This document shows, one piece after another, positions 10,650 to 23,617 of a DNA stretch of 64,000 nt. Both the position numbers and the translations under genes were made by a program. Position 1 is the stretch's first letter. Every line of letters begins with the position of its first letter. Below the pieces are notes generated by a model. It was not told the DNA's origin. It saw only the letters and a list, made by a program, of their open reading frames with translations, and searched no databases. The stretch covers positions 42,102,191-42,166,190 of the forward strand of contig NC_088302.1 of the NCBI RefSeq assembly GCF_032854445.1, given 5' to 3'. Source of the stretch: Liolophura sinensis (Eukaryota; Mollusca; Polyplacophora; Chitonida; Chitonidae).

Positions 10650-11430
10650 TTGTACATTGTTATTTACGGTCTTTTGGCTTTTGTCGATCGATGGTAGCTC
10701 TGATGGAAAACTCCTATTGTGCCTCAGTCCCTCATCTCCGGATAAATAACACTTACATGCGAACCAAAGATCCGGAGTCTGACCTATAAGAACGTTTGTC
10801 ACACCGCTTGGCAACGGAGTGTGTGGTCTGTATACATGGTACGTGTGAGAAAGCTATAGTACAAAAAGCAGAAAGAAGCTTACACCTGAAGCATTGACTG
10901 GTGGCCCTATGAAACAAATTTCTCTAGTTATGCAGTTTTCGGAGTATTTAATGCAGCACAACACCGATGTTTCACAGCACTGGGATTCTTGTTGTGATTA
11001 TGTAGGCTTTACTACTGCTTCAGACCACCCTGTATCAACTGCCATTCTGATTGTCAGTATCAGTTTATAATGATCACGCAGGCCATACTACGCCCTCAAC
11101 CCTCCTGTTCCAACTGCCATTCTGACTGTCATATCAGCTTAGAGTGATTACACAGGCCTTATAACAGCGTCAACTGACCTTGTTTCTAACTGCAATTCTT
11201 TTATTAGGTGAACAATTCTGGCAGATACCTGCTGATACTCAGGAATTACAGGATTTCATCACAGGACTCGATGAACTGTCAGTTGGATGTTCCATTTACC
11301 GGCTTTGGAACTCTTTGGATTGAAATCTCAGAAAGACAACGACGGTACTTTTCCCAACCACATCTCGCTAAAACAGGTGAATTTCCCAATACCTGACTGA
11401 TTAAAGTTTGGGAGAAGAAAAGCAGTTAGT
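10650..11430 (+). promoter_or_regulatory. 5' flank of receptor copy 1, shared with other family members
   Basis: This flank is conserved in order with 3540-4330 and partly with the flank of receptor copy 2 (26400-27130, opposite strand). It includes three units of a roughly 80-bp module, each containing a form of AACTGCCATTCTGACTGTCA and a GTGATTATG(T/C)AGGC block, at about 10990-11210. A further conserved block with ATGAACTGTCAG and GATGTTCCATTTA sits at 11269-11296. Conservation across paralogues suggests it includes the promoter or 5' UTR, but duplication alone could explain it. No transcription start is certain. Confidence 0.5.
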
Positions 11431-11436
11431 GAAAAC

Positions 11437-12597
11437 ATGAATTACTCTACAATTGGCCCCACGGAGAAAAACATAACGTACACCGGCGCGACAACAGGAA
11501 TCTTGGATGATTCAGAAGACGCGACTCCCCAGGATCCACGGCTAGTTGCGGCCGACAACTTATGGAAGGTTTGTTCTCCAATTCTGATCCTGTTAGGTAC
11601 TTTTGGAAACATCGTCACTATCGTTGTCCTTTGCCGGAAATCTATGTGGAAGATCTCCTCCTCTCCGTACCTGGTGGTCCTGGGTGTGGCCGACATTGTC
11701 GTTCTCTATACAGGCCTCCTTAGACAATGGCTCCGGTACGTGGCTGACATTGACATACGGGAGTTGTCCCCCGTCGTCTGTAAACTGCACATCTTTTCCG
11801 TGTACACTACCGTGGACTTTTCCGTCTGGATTCTAGTGGCGGTTTCGGTGGAGAGGTTCATTTTTGTTTGCTTCCCGTTTAAAGCCAAGAGAGTGTGTAC
11901 CCGAAGAAGGGCCATGATCAGTCTAGCTCTAATCCTGCTTGCCCTTGTAATCCTAAACTCTCACCACTTCTATGGCTTCGGTTCCGTCTACAACGAGCCG
12001 TCTTTCAATGACACCGAATCTCCCGTGCTTATATCCTACTGTGAGTATCTCTTCGATGACTACGGGACATTTTACCAAGAAATTTGGCCTTGGATTGACC
12101 TGTCCGTTTTCTCTATGGTGCCGTTTTGCATCATTGTCGTTTGTAATATCTCCCTCATCACCAAAATCGTTCGTTCCCGATTCTCGAACAAAGTAGCACC
12201 CACAGACGGTGAGGGGCAGAAGCGGGTGAAATCTTCCTCCATGACAGTTCTGTTGATCTCCCTTAATACGCTTTTCCTAGTGACCACAGCCCCAATTAGT
12301 ATTTACCTCATCGGTTACCCGGAGTGGGCGCGTACGGCAAGCTACGATGAGGACATACAGTTGACCCTATGGTGGGCCATCGTCAATCAGCTCATGTACC
12401 TCAATAACTCCGTCAATTTTCTCTTTTACTGCATAAGTGGTCCAACATTCAGAAGGGAGCTGAAGTTCATGTGTGGGCGGAGAGGCGCCGTTGGAGCAGC
12501 AGCGACTGTATCCGTGGCACCAACAGGTGTCTCGGTAATCCCTCTAAGGGGACAAACTACAACGCGGTGTGATGCATCTGCAATAAGAAACGATTAA
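11437..12597 (+). CDS. rhodopsin-type GPCR, copy 1 (intact, single exon)
   Basis: A complete 386-residue seven-helix receptor on one exon, expected in the plasma membrane and coupled to G proteins. The N-terminus has sequons at N2 (NYS) and N12 (NIT). TM1 is about 46-67 with the GN pair at 57-58. TM2 is 76-98 with D86. TM3 is 115-141, starting at C115 and ending in E139-R140-F141 in place of DRY. TM4 is 158-176 and lacks the usual Trp. C202 in ECL2 should pair with C115. TM5 is 218-242 with P229. TM6 has VTTAP (P286) in place of CWxP. TM7 ends in N327-F-L-F-Y331, i.e. NPxxY with Phe for Pro. The C-tail has a CGRRGA motif and Ser/Thr. The ATG is the one conserved in copies 3 and 6. The NFxxY type recalls FMRFamide/myosuppressin-like and nematode SRW-type receptors; a chemosensory role is equally possible. 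Ligand unknown. Confidence 0.93.
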   Translation: MNYSTIGPTEKNITYTGATTGILDDSEDATPQDPRLVAADNLWKVCSPILILLGTFGNIVTIVVLCRKSMWKISSSPYLVVLGVADIVVLYTGLLRQWLRYVADIDIRELSPVVCKLHIFSVYTTVDFSVWILVAVSVERFIFVCFPFKAKRVCTRRRAMISLALILLALVILNSHHFYGFGSVYNEPSFNDTESPVLISYCEYLFDDYGTFYQEIWPWIDLSVFSMVPFCIIVVCNISLITKIVRSRFSNKVAPTDGEGQKRVKSSSMTVLLISLNTLFLVTTAPISIYLIGYPEWARTASYDEDIQLTLWWAIVNQLMYLNNSVNFLFYCISGPTFRRELKFMCGRRGAVGAAATVSVAPTGVSVIPLRGQTTTRCDASAIRND

Positions 12598-14382
12598 CGT
12601 TTGACGATATGGCTGAAATGCTGTCGAGGTGTGAAACCATAATCATTCATTCTATCCTTGTGCTTGAAATGCTAAAGGTACCGTTATGGATTAAACCCCA
12701 CTCACACTGCACCGTCAGCTTGAGCTTCGACAACGACAGCCAACAGAGCGAGGTGTTAATTTTCTCTATCACCACAGCAAAACATGTGCACTTCAAACTT
12801 TAGGAACATTTGCTTAATCCAAATTCGCCTTTTTAAGTGGAGGACAGTTATTATTTGTACTGTGCTGCCATTTCTACAGTTTTAAGCATTCTTCTTGCAT
12901 TTAAAGTGAAATAGTTGAGATATAATTGGAGATTCTGGGAAAACAAGGCTTGTTTATACCTCACATTGTGGTGATTCAGTTTTCATTGGTCAATATACGG
13001 TCACATGATATTTCGTTGAAGATGGTTTGCGACGATATCCGGCTAAAGGAAAGCCCGTTCCTGTCATAAAACAGTATTTATGGAAGCAATATACCACGTT
13101 CACAAGGCAATCATCGCGGGTCAAGTCAACGATCTTGTGTACGTAATTTTCTCTGTTGTCAGATCTCCAACTTCTGTTTGATGGCTTGTTTATCTGTCGA
13201 TCTATAAGGTCAGCGATTTAATAAGTCAAGAGAGCAGGATATGTCAGGGAATAGCAGTTCTCGACAAATAGTGTTCAACACTTTCCGCATTTGCTGAAGA
13301 TCATTTGTCGCGGGCTAACAGATCTCGATATCTATCCAGATGGAAAGTGAGTTGTTCATTAATTTTATAAGTAACAGGGGAAACATAAAAAAACATCCTT
13401 ATGTTCATATCATTTTTCGGATTTTGTTTTTCAACGCAGTATAAGTTGGTGAAACTTCATTTTGAGAGCGATTTAATACGTCGCCATTATCGAGAGGAAT
13501 GTGACGTCACCTTTACTGGAACTTTTTAACATGGGAGGTATTTTCTGTATTATCGGCTAGGCTTATAGGTTATACGAGCGCATTGATTTTCCTTACTATT
13601 TATGTGGTAAATTTGGCAACTTCAACCTCAAAAACATATATCCCCTTTCACGTGGTACAATGCCATATTATCACATTCATCTTGCACTTTTTCTAGAACA
13701 TATAAAAATATAAAAAATAGAAGTGAAAGTCATAGCATTTTGTTGCCTTGATAACAACTTAGGTAGATACAGCTGCATGGCTACTTTTTATGAGTCAAGA
13801 ATCGTATCAGCTCCTCCCATTATATCCAAAGTGCAGTGGTGATGGATTGTAAGATCAGCTTTCTTGCTGGCCTGGTTATCCGCCCCGGACGTCAGAGAAA
13901 GCACATCAGACCCAACACAACCCTTGAATAATTTTACTACTTTTTGTAAAAGTGAAATAAATGTAAAAACATCCATGGTTTGCAAACAGGACAAATGAGC
14001 CAAAATAAAATCCTTCAGTCATGTCAGTTGTGATAAGTTTAGAGAAAAATTATCACTTCTGAAGATTTCATTTATAAAAGTTATCCGATAAGCATCACGA
14101 AGATTTGTTTTCCACTAACTCTGATATTTGTTATTTTCAAACTGGTATCTAAACACTAAAATGAACAATGTACATATATATGTGTATATTTTGAACCTCG
14201 TGACTTGGGGACTAATGGGGGAAAGTGATTGCAGTTTGGGCTGAGACAGTATGCTACAGTCCGACAATTTTTTTGAAACCGTCACTGAATATTACACTGC
14301 ACGTAAATCAATCGGTTTTACATCTGTAGTGGAAGGTTAATGGTACACACCTGTACGACAATACTGTGTGAGAATAACCCTG
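12598..14382. other. downstream of receptor copy 1; no recognised feature
   Basis: Short open frames only. No paralogue of this downstream flank was found next to the other receptor copies. A polyadenylation site could not be placed with confidence. Confidence 0.45.
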
Positions 14383-14395
14383 TATACACGATAAT

Positions 14396-14545
14396 TTATT
14401 TATTTATTTATTTGATTGGTGTTTTACGCCGTACTCAAGAATATTTCACTTATACGACGGCGACCAGCATTATGTTGGGTGGAAACCGGGCAGAGCCCGG
14501 GGGAAACCCACGACCATCCGCAGGTTGCTGGAAGACCTTCCCACA
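14396..14545 (-). mobile_element. 5'-truncated SINE family A with target-site duplication
   Basis: The insertion is flanked by a perfect 13-bp repeat TATACACGATAAT (14383-14395 and 14546-14558). Only the tail and central domain were inserted; the tRNA-like head is missing at the target-site boundary, so truncation happened during integration. The sequence is close to consensus, which suggests a recent event. Confidence 0.95.
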
Positions 14546-14559
14546 TATACACGATAATG

Positions 14560-17060
14560 TACACGTAACTAGATGGTTATAAACGTTCTCAAAATGATGT
14601 CTTATGTAGTAGGTTGGTGATATCAGCTATCTCTTCATGAAGTGAATGGCTTATGGCAACGTCACATCCTAGGCTGAACAATAAAACTGCAGCGCGTTTG
14701 ATTGGATAAAATTCCCAAGATGACTACCTCCATTCAAACGAGCCATTTGTTCAGTATTGTTTGTTTGCTTTACCTCTTGTTCGGTGAAATTACGTTGGAA
14801 AAATAAAGTATGATACTTTTCAGAAAGCTTGAGGATCCTGCTTTCGAGTGAAATATGTTTTAGCGAGGCGCTGCCTTCTCCTTTAACGGAGCAGTCTACA
14901 TAACATCGGACTTCTGACAATCGTCCGGTGTACATCACTGACGTGTTTACGATTAGTCATAGAAGTTTGGTAACAGCACAATGTTCCTAATAGTTTATGC
15001 TTACGACAGTCTGTAACCTATTCCTTGCTCTTTAGTTGATTGTCTATTTTAGATCCAATACAGTTAGTGGTAGGTGAGGTTTGATAACAATGTAAACGTC
15101 CTCATTCGTTCAGGATCATAATTACGACGACGTTTGATACCAGTGATGCCCTTCGAATTCACTTTACATTTAATAACAAAGACCACAAATCATGTTGACA
15201 ACAGGTGAAGCATTCATCATTTATACGTTTAGACCCAGTCTTGCAGCAACCTCATCTTCATGTGTAGCTTCCCCAAATATATTGTAAACATATTTTTAAA
15301 CATGTGTTTTTCCTTAATTATATCATTATTACAAAAAGACAACATATACTAAGAGGTGCTTTCAATTACAAAATTTATTGCATACAAAAATTATTTTCAA
15401 GTGTCTTTTTCTTTTTAAAGAAAAAAATGTAGAAGACAACATTTAAAACAACATTATTTCTCGCACTCTTTCATCTAAACTTCATGTACTTTTTAAGTTT
15501 TTTCCACCTATAAGTAATAATATTACTCATGTGTATGTTAGGACTAACATCGTGCTATGGGGCAAGAGTCCGGTGGTCTTCACTGTTAGAACTGACATTC
15601 CTATGTTTTTAGTAATGAAACTTAAATCGGGTAATTTTGAGAGCATTATACTAACACTATACTACTAGGGAAACCATTGCATGTGTATCGATACAGTAAG
15701 GGTCAAAATGTTCGATATTTCGAGCTCTTCATAGTGATGACTTTAACAAATATTGAGATTATCGAACATGAATTTAAAGGTGCGAAATGAATAAGATTCC
15801 ATTTATTTCGCTGTTAAACAACACGGAAGTGGATAATATTCACAGTCATTTAATATTCACAGTCATTTATGTTTTTGAAGTTATGAAGATTTGCATGCTA
15901 CAAATTCATCTAATTAATGACCTGGGCAGAATTTGATGGTATCATTTCTTTTTTAACTCATAATAAAAACTAGTCGATGGCCAAAGATTTTGACCTCTTT
16001 ACATTGTATAATGTTCTTGTTAGAAGTACAAAACTTTTGATAACACAGCACTGGCCCCCGGTCCCTTAAGTCAAAACTTCAGTCATTAAACTTGGTATGT
16101 TCCTTTCTGTTATTTTAGCTGAAATTTGTTTTAGAATAACGTAAGAAGAATTTACATTGCCAAGCGATATTTTGATCTCGTTTCGTACAAAACAACAATT
16201 TTAAAACGATTTGAAAAAGATCGCTTCGTGGTCTCGAAGCCTGTTCATTGTTTGCATTATGGAGAACCCCTGATAACAACTCATTATGTTAGGGTTAACA
16301 GCAGAGAAACTTTGATAATAGTGAAGTTTCTCTCATTAATTTACTGTTTATGAATTGTTTCTCACGACTCTTTTCTCAAAATTAGACATATTAATAATAA
16401 ATATCACCTTTGTCTGTGCACATGTTAACGTTCAAAAACGGAAATAATGTTCCCTCAATTTATTAAGTCAGTCACATTTTTGAAATTTTAGAACCATTTT
16501 AACACTATGGTATAAATAGTACAGCTTAGAGTATGATATATAGGCTTACTGAAATGCAATAATTTTATCTATTCTTGGTAAATACAGAAAATTTGATTTC
16601 ATTGCTAAAAAGTCCAGTGTAGCCTCTTTAAAAGATTTCTTTTTAAATGGTGATATGTGTTTTTTGTTAGATGCTTTCTTTAATGTTTAATTACTGTTTA
16701 ACTGTTTTACTGTTTTTACTGTTTTAATACTGCAGTTTTCTTTTAAACAAACTTTTTCTGCATTATTTTCCATGGGGAAATGGCTATTTTTGGTTTAACC
16801 TTCTCAATTCTGTATTGATACTGTTGATATATGGTTTCCCCGAATTTCACATAGATGTTTTTAATGAGAAATTCAAGCAACTCAATGAACGTGGAAACAT
16901 CCCACGAGTGGTAACCTTTGTATGTAGTGGAACTAAAGAAGGCTTTGTTGCCTTTTTACGTTACTATAGCGGTGACCGGTTTTCTTGCAGATCAATGTAA
17001 CGATGTTCTCATTTACAAGAGAAAAATTTTGAAGGCATAGCTCTTTCTCACAAATGTCGA
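14560..17060. other. no recognised feature
   Basis: 2.5 kb of very AT-rich sequence. A short direct duplication of an ATATTCACAGTCATTTA segment is present around 15836-15868. No open frame is worth reporting. Confidence 0.5.
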
Positions 17061-17063
17061 CCG

Positions 17064-17110
17064 AGGGCCTCCGTGGTGGAGCTAAGGGTTAGCACGTCAG
17101 CGCACTCGGT
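17064..17110 (+). mobile_element. degenerate tRNA-like SINE head (family A)
   Basis: GGCCTCCGTGGTGGAGCTAA followed by GGGTTAGCACGTCAGCGCAC resembles the family A head (consensus GCCTCCGTGGCTCAGTTGGT). No B box or central domain follows, so this is a 3'-truncated relic or a chance resemblance. Confidence 0.5.
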
Positions 17111-17119
17111 AATTTCCGT

Positions 17120-19210
17120 AGGCACTCATGAAGGACAAAAGTACATGTCGATTCCTGCCGTCGTTGGGTTCATTGTAAATATTGCGGACACAGTATAAAT
17201 GTGCCAAAAACCAACGGAGTGAAAAAATTTTCGAAATTGGGACTGACAGCTCGGACTGTTTGTTATCCATCCTACACAGGGACCAGACATCAGAAAAGGC
17301 GTTATTAATAGATTATGCCCAAGCCAAGCGAGCCCACTAGACGGCACATCATATCAACATATACAACAGGAATAACCACAGAAGGATAGGAATGAGTTAT
17401 GCGAGGATAGGTGTATGCATCGCCAAATTTGGTCGCAAGGGCCATAGAAAGTCTGTTTATTAATGTATAATTTTCACTAAGTCATTTAAGCCCGTTTGGT
17501 AAAGAAATGTACGCTAACGAAATCTATATGTAAGTAGGCCTTTGAGGCGGTAGCTTCTTTCTCAGCTGGCGCTTGCGGACCAGTAGTATTCCGCACTGTT
17601 ATATTTTTACTGCATATAATGAAAATAAAATGCACAAAATACAACCTTGGTATGCAGAAAAGAGAAATGAACTAAATTAAATTTGTCTTCAAAGCCATCA
17701 TTTTAAACAACCAGCTCCGTGTCATCTGCTCAGCCTCTCACTTTTGTATCTCGTAGTGTCTACCACCACATGGCCACTAAGAGGTGTTCCAAAATTGCAC
17801 AGTTTATCTCGATAAAAACATATTAAACATATAATAAAACATATTATATAAAATTATTATAATATAACATTTTGGTTTTGGCGGCGGATGTATTGGCTAG
17901 CGGTTGTTTTAACCTGATCCCTCCTGTCAGACATACCAGGATTTCTTAGTGTCTTATTGTTAAAAATGTTGAACAAATGTTTGAGCATAGTGTACGTTAC
18001 AATAAGCTCTGTTTGTAGTTATAGATGATAGATTATAGGCCTTATAAAGCGTCGGGTGCCGTATTTGCGAGATATAACGTATGTCACATATGGACTGTCA
18101 GTCGGTCGATGGGTCTAGTTTTCGTCACCGCACACGTCTTTTTCAAACAGTCTGAAGTTACTAGCAGATGATAATTACATTTCTAAAATACATTTTCAAG
18201 AAAGACAAACCTTCGGTGTAAAGGAATGTCATAGTTTGCGTTTTATGTTCAGACGTTGGCATTTTATGTTCAATAGGGCGATCGAGTTATGCCGTGCCAA
18301 AATCCACAGGTGTCACTAGCATGTGCTCCATTTTGCAATATGAAAGGCTGTAAAGCCTGGTCACGCCATCTATACTAAGCTCTGCAGGTACGTCCGGCCG
18401 GCAAGTGCAAAGCGCACTTAAAATGCATTATACGTTACCAAAATTTATATTATTTTTACATTCCTCGTATGAATATTTGTAGTTACGTGCATTATTAATG
18501 AACTTGTCACTGATAATATTTTCACTAAAGTAGCATTTTAATTTTCAGACTGACAGCTGAGACCTTAGGAACGTTGGAATTTAAAGCCGATTTTACGCCT
18601 CAAGAAGAAAACTATTTTGCACGTTCATAGGCCACATCATATATTCCATATTAAGGAATGAAAACTAAGTGTTCCATATATCCTTAAAAAGATTTTTGCT
18701 TGAACACTTGTTGCTAGACATTTAACATCACGTTAGAAACTTTCACCATGAAAACATCAGCAGTCGCTTTCTTGTTGGTGATTGCCAAAGTGAAACTACA
18801 TTAATACAAGTAATTTGTTTCCCTGCCGTTAAAGTCCCATCAAAACAGGCTTACCTGTAATGTGAAGTTTTTTTGGAGAACTATAAGCTATCGACCTGGA
18901 AAGGATGAATCACGTGACATGACGCAAGCACTCAGTGTACTAGGGGAATCATTCTATTGGCTGGATACCTCTGTGGGCTAGGCACATGATTCCTCTATTT
19001 ATTTACTTAAATCTTCAACAGTTTAAACCTCTAAAGCACTCTTTCAGCGATTGCATACAATTATTAAGAAAATCAAGCCAAAAATGACTTGTTTGTGACA
19101 TTAAAGGTGCAAGTTTCATAAAACTATGCAAGGTATTTCTTTACAACCAGTAGTTCTCTCGGAATGTTCAAAATATTGCTCGCAGAGGAGGTTGACAGGT
19201 TGAAGAATCA
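17120..19210. other. no recognised feature; AT-rich
   Basis: An almost pure A/T stretch occupies about 17815-17870. The remaining sequence shows no legible gene or repeat copy. Confidence 0.5.
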
Positions 19211-19216
19211 GGGTGT

Positions 19217-19375
19217 CTGTTTATTTGATTGGTGTTTTAAGTCGTACTCAAGAACATACTTGTACGACCGCCTTGTCATTATGGTGGGGGGAAACCGAAC
19301 AGATCCAGGACAAAGCCACGACCTTCCGCAAGCTGCTGGCAGACCTTCCCACGTAGGACCGAAGGGGATGCCAGA
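19217..19375 (-). mobile_element. SINE fragment (family A)
   Basis: Tail block TTTGATTGGTGTTTTAAGTC, central block and a CTTCCCACGTAGGACCGAAG segment are present; the head is missing. An open frame of 114 codons crosses it by chance. Confidence 0.8.
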
Positions 19376-19500
19376 AGAACTTACTCTGGGAATAATGTTG
19401 AAAAGAGGATATGCATTAAAATTATATTCTGTCGACTTTAGGCTAAAGGTATCAAACGTAAATGGGTCAGAGTTCGGTTGTATGGTTGAGAACAATCTGC

Positions 19501-19838
19501 CTGAGTGAGTGAGTGAGTGCTTGGGGTTTAACGTTGTGCTCAACAATTTTTCAGTCATATGACGACGAAGGAATCTTTCAGGTGTATGTAATGTACTTCC
19601 TCGTTGCAGGACGGATTGTCATCGTTCTTTTATCTAGCGCTGCTTAAAGTAAGGCAAGTAAGCTGCCCCGCCCGAACCATTATACTGATACGGGTCAACC
19701 AGGCGTTGCCCTATCCCCTTCATGCTGAACGCCAAGCGAGGAAGTTAAAACTTCCTCTTTTAAAGTCTTAGGTGTGACTCGACCAAGGATTGATCCCGGA
19801 TCTACCGCTCTCGAAGAGGACGCTCTACCAACTGCAAT
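19501..19838 (-). mobile_element. SINE family B (second tRNA-headed family)
   Basis: On the minus strand the copy starts with a tRNA-like head (TTGGTAGAGCGTCCTCTTCG, then a GGATCAATCC B-box-like block). It ends with GTTAAACCCCAAGCAC and a CACT repeat tail (GAGT on the plus strand). It is about 80% similar to the 20673-20985 copy by eye. A short CAATCTG repeat flanks it. Confidence 0.85.
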
Positions 19839-19842
19839 CTGA

Positions 19843-20656
19843 TTGACGGTTGATGCATGTACATGTGCATGCTTTCCGATGCATGTATCTCTCATTTTAG
19901 AGCCGTTGACGTCCACGTTGTACGTAGAAAGAAAATCCAAAGTACAACAGAATACAGATTGGCGGATGTTTGCATCAGGTTCATTCCCTAACGTTCAGGG
20001 GAGACTACTCGTGCTGGCATTTGAGCATAATGTCAGAATCAAATGTTCTGGCCTACTGTTCGAAGCGCATTTGATAAGTCTCTCTTGTAATAACTTACAT
20101 GCAACTTTCTCCATGATTCAGTACTCTCATTTAAACCACTGTCAGCTGATCACATTCCGGACAAATGAACTTAAGTGGAAACTGGTGGCAAATGATTTAA
20201 CTAAATTGTGTGACACACAAGAAACAGGTCAACGTTGTAGCCTATGTAATAGCTGCTTGATTTAACTTCCCATTTCAATGTTTAATGGACATTGGTGTCA
20301 CTGTAAACTACACGCCATCACTTAGGAGTAGTGTACATATATTGCTCTTTTCTTGTCTATTTTTCCTGTTGATTACACTGGAATTCGTGTGTCCGCTTGG
20401 TCATTGGGAAAAGCAAAGTATGTCGGGTTAACAAATGTCCAGTTTTGTTAAGTTCAGGAAAAGGTTGCCCATATGGAATGCTTGTTACAGCTGCTTTCGC
20501 TTTTCCATAAATTTGATGCTGTTGCATCTACACGCCCATGGGCTGAAATAATTTACCATGGGCTGAAAATGCTTTTAAGTCAAAATGAAGGCCTCGAACA
20601 TATTGACCTCCCACTTCCTATGTAACTGAAGCAGTGTGAGTTTAAGTAATTTTGCC
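19843..20656. other. no recognised gene; 140-codon open frame of unknown status
   Basis: The open frame 19843-20265 (+) begins at the edge of the SINE and encodes a peptide with several cysteines and no recognisable domain. I see no supporting promoter or homology and rate it as probably non-coding. Confidence 0.3.
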
Positions 20657-20672
20657 ATCAACTTTAAGAGTG

Positions 20673-20985
20673 AGTGAGTGAGTGCTTGGGGTTTAACGTC
20701 GTGCTTAACAATTTTTCAGTCATATGACGACGAAGGAATCCTTAGGGTGTATGTAATGTACTTCCTTGTTGCAGGACGGATTTCCACCGCTCTTTTATTT
20801 AGTGCTGCTTCACTGAGACGACTTACCGAAGGTAAGTAAGCCGCCCCGCCCCAGCATGAAGGGGATACTCGTTGCCGTATCCCCTTCATGCTGAACGCCA
20901 AGCGAGGAAGTTCCTCTTTTATAGTCTTAGATGTGACTCGACCAAGGATTGATCCTGGATCTACCGCTCCCGAAGCGGACGCTCT
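20673..20985 (-). mobile_element. SINE family B with target-site duplication
   Basis: A perfect 16-bp direct repeat ATCAACTTTAAGAGTG (20657-20672 and 20986-21001) flanks the element; a few bases may belong to the head. On the minus strand the tRNA-like head has a TAGAGCGTCCGCTTCGGGAG block and a GGATCAATCC B box. The tail is a CACT repeat. An internal short inverted duplication of CCCCTTCATGCTG is present near 20855-20895. Confidence 0.95.
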
Positions 20986-21001
20986 ATCAACTTTAAGAGT
21001 G

Positions 21002-23615
21002 TTGTAAATCACTTGAACACTGGTCGTTGTGTCACTGTGTATATGTAACGAACGTTACGTCGTTGTATCATGTAAGAAATTTATAGAACTTTCCGAAATG
21101 TGTTTTTCCTCATCGAATTTGACATTGTTAATGACGTACCACTTTCGGACTTATCGTGGGTTTCGATTTATCGTCATTTCCTTCTTCTGAAGGCTACTTT
21201 GTAAACAACAATATGTTATTATTCCTTTTCTTTTTAAAAAGTACACACTTTTGCGGGAGGCGTGGTATACTTGTTGTTGCTATAAGGTGACAAGTTACAT
21301 AGAAAATACGCTTATAAATGACACCTTTTCAGTGTAAAGCTACCCCTAGCGGACTGTTCTGACATAGTTATGTAATATCTTACTGTGTCAGAACAGCCCG
21401 CCAGAGATATTCTCTAGTTAATTTGTTCCATTTAGTCCTCTTGCACCGAACTTTTTTTATCCTTGAAAATCCGATTTTAACACAAAAAACCAACTTAAGC
21501 CAATTATTAGATTGTTGAGTATATAAATGTTAATTCCTGTTTATAAAAATGTTGGTAATATTTGTTGTTAATCCGCAAACCTGTCTATCTGATTTCAAAT
21601 ATATTTAGTATATATTTAAATCTGTGTTTAAAGCCAAAAAAAAATGATTAAGTTCAAGTGTTACAAATATATTACTACTTTAAACTAAGATCAAAGGTAT
21701 TGAGGATTTACTTAACTCAGAACAAATTATTCTAGATACCAATGCTTTATTCGGTGTGTTAGGGATATTAAAATATTTCATACAGTTTTCCTATATAGGC
21801 CTGCTTGATAATTGTTCATCTCTTAAAATGCATCATTAATTGATGAAAGCTACATGTTAGCACATACCTACACTGATTGCTTCACACAGCACATATTCAA
21901 ATTACTGCATTTCACCATGTTTCCTGTGTACTCACCGGTATTTTTTTCTCCAGATTCTTAGTATGCCTCTAAAAGCTTGAGAAAAGATCGGGCGGATAAG
22001 AAAACATTCCGCATAACCCTACAGTGTATGAAGTGCATGATGTCCACTCATATAGTGCAGATCAACCGAAATTCTCTCACCCAGATGATGCCTAGCTGAT
22101 TTCATATCAAAAGCGACAGAACGTGAAGTGACAACTGAACAGTGAACCACATGGATTGCTCGTTGACAAGTTCTGTGTGATTTTAGACAAACCGTATCAG
22201 TATCCTCCCAGCATTGTGTTGGATGAGCTTGTGAAATCTGCCAACACCTTGAACGACCAAAATCTGCACAGAGATTGGTGCACGATGGAAATTAAAACAT
22301 TTTTATAACGTGTAGCTCTAAAAATGTTTCTTACGTTATTTAAATACACGTATTTATATCTGTTTTGTCTCCTATTAAAATGTCTGGTAGCGATATTAAA
22401 ACGGAAATCCAGAGAATTAAACTATCTATTCTCACCAACAGCATGGGTAATTGAATGAATACGGCCTTGGATTATCTGGCACTTTTTCATAATTAATACC
22501 TTAGAAAAGGATCGCAGCCATAAAATAAAGGTCCTCATAAAATATTGCTTTTGGGGCTGAAACTTGTATTTTCCATTAGGATATCATACTACCAAACAAA
22601 CCCACGTCAAGTTAATGGAATGGTCATAAGCAAAATGAGTAACTTCGTAATGGATGGCATTTTAGATCAAAACAGTAAATGATACAGCTGGGACTTAATC
22701 ACCGTGTTTATAATGCTGCGCCATGATGATTGGCAATAATATAGAATCTACTATTACAAATTATGTCAGCACAAAGTACATGGGTAGTGGCATCACAAAG
22801 TTTGCACAGCTGACAAATAACTAACACCCTACAAGACCGGAAATGAACAAAACAAGAAACAAATTGAACAAAGCTAATGCCCTAAGATAGGCTACTAGCT
22901 TTCATTTTTATTGTGGCACAAGCAACAATACATCATCACAAAAAGGTAAATAGGACCCAACTCGTTTCGGCTGGTATTTAATATACCAACAAGTAGGCCT
23001 ACTAGTAATCGCATGCAACACTCATAATCCAGGAGCAAAACGATATAATAGGTGATGTTATTGTTAGTCGGGGCATTGTTGTTGTTGTGGTATCTAGCTA
23101 CTCGTCCAGAAAAAGGCTGGTGGACTCGGGAGATTCTATCCAGCTGTTTTCAATCTATAGATTCGTCTGACGTCTTTCGTGGACTTTTAGGGTTGATTGT
23201 TTGGACTTGAATAATTCGCACTACTCTTTAAAAACCCTGTAGGTTATATTCGTTGCCTAGCGAACGCCACAAGACGTTTGAATGACGCGTGCGTGGGGGC
23301 ATATTTTACGTTGCGCGCAAAACCAAACCGGCTCATTTACATGATAATAGCGAGACAGTCATGATTCAGTGACTCCCACACACAAGTGCAGGCGTTGCCT
23401 ATCCCTCTGTTATATTAGTCACAGGTTTACTGTATTCTTCAGCAATACGACTAGCAAAATGGCGTTGTCATGGCGTAAAACGACGTCGTCGCGATAGAAG
23501 GGGACGCCGACTCTCGCGACCTTCGTATTTTACCTCTGACACCTTCCATGAGTCATTACGGGTGCTCTTATGGGGGACATCTGAATACATATGTATGCGT
23601 GCAGAGTTACGTTGG
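21002..23615. other. no recognised gene; one short hairpin
   Basis: Arms 21354-21364 and 21386-21396 (CTGTTCTGACA and its complement) form an 11-bp stem with a 21-nt loop. Otherwise the stretch is AT-rich and has no long open frame. Confidence 0.5.
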
Positions 23616-23617
23616 AA

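Noticed and set aside
11442-12287. several antisense and shifted open frames over receptor copy 1
   Set aside because: They are shadows of the receptor coding sequence. The same shadow frames recur over copies 3, 5 and 6.
19843-20265. 140-codon open frame next to a SINE
   Set aside because: Begins at the SINE border and has no recognisable domain. Kept only as a note.
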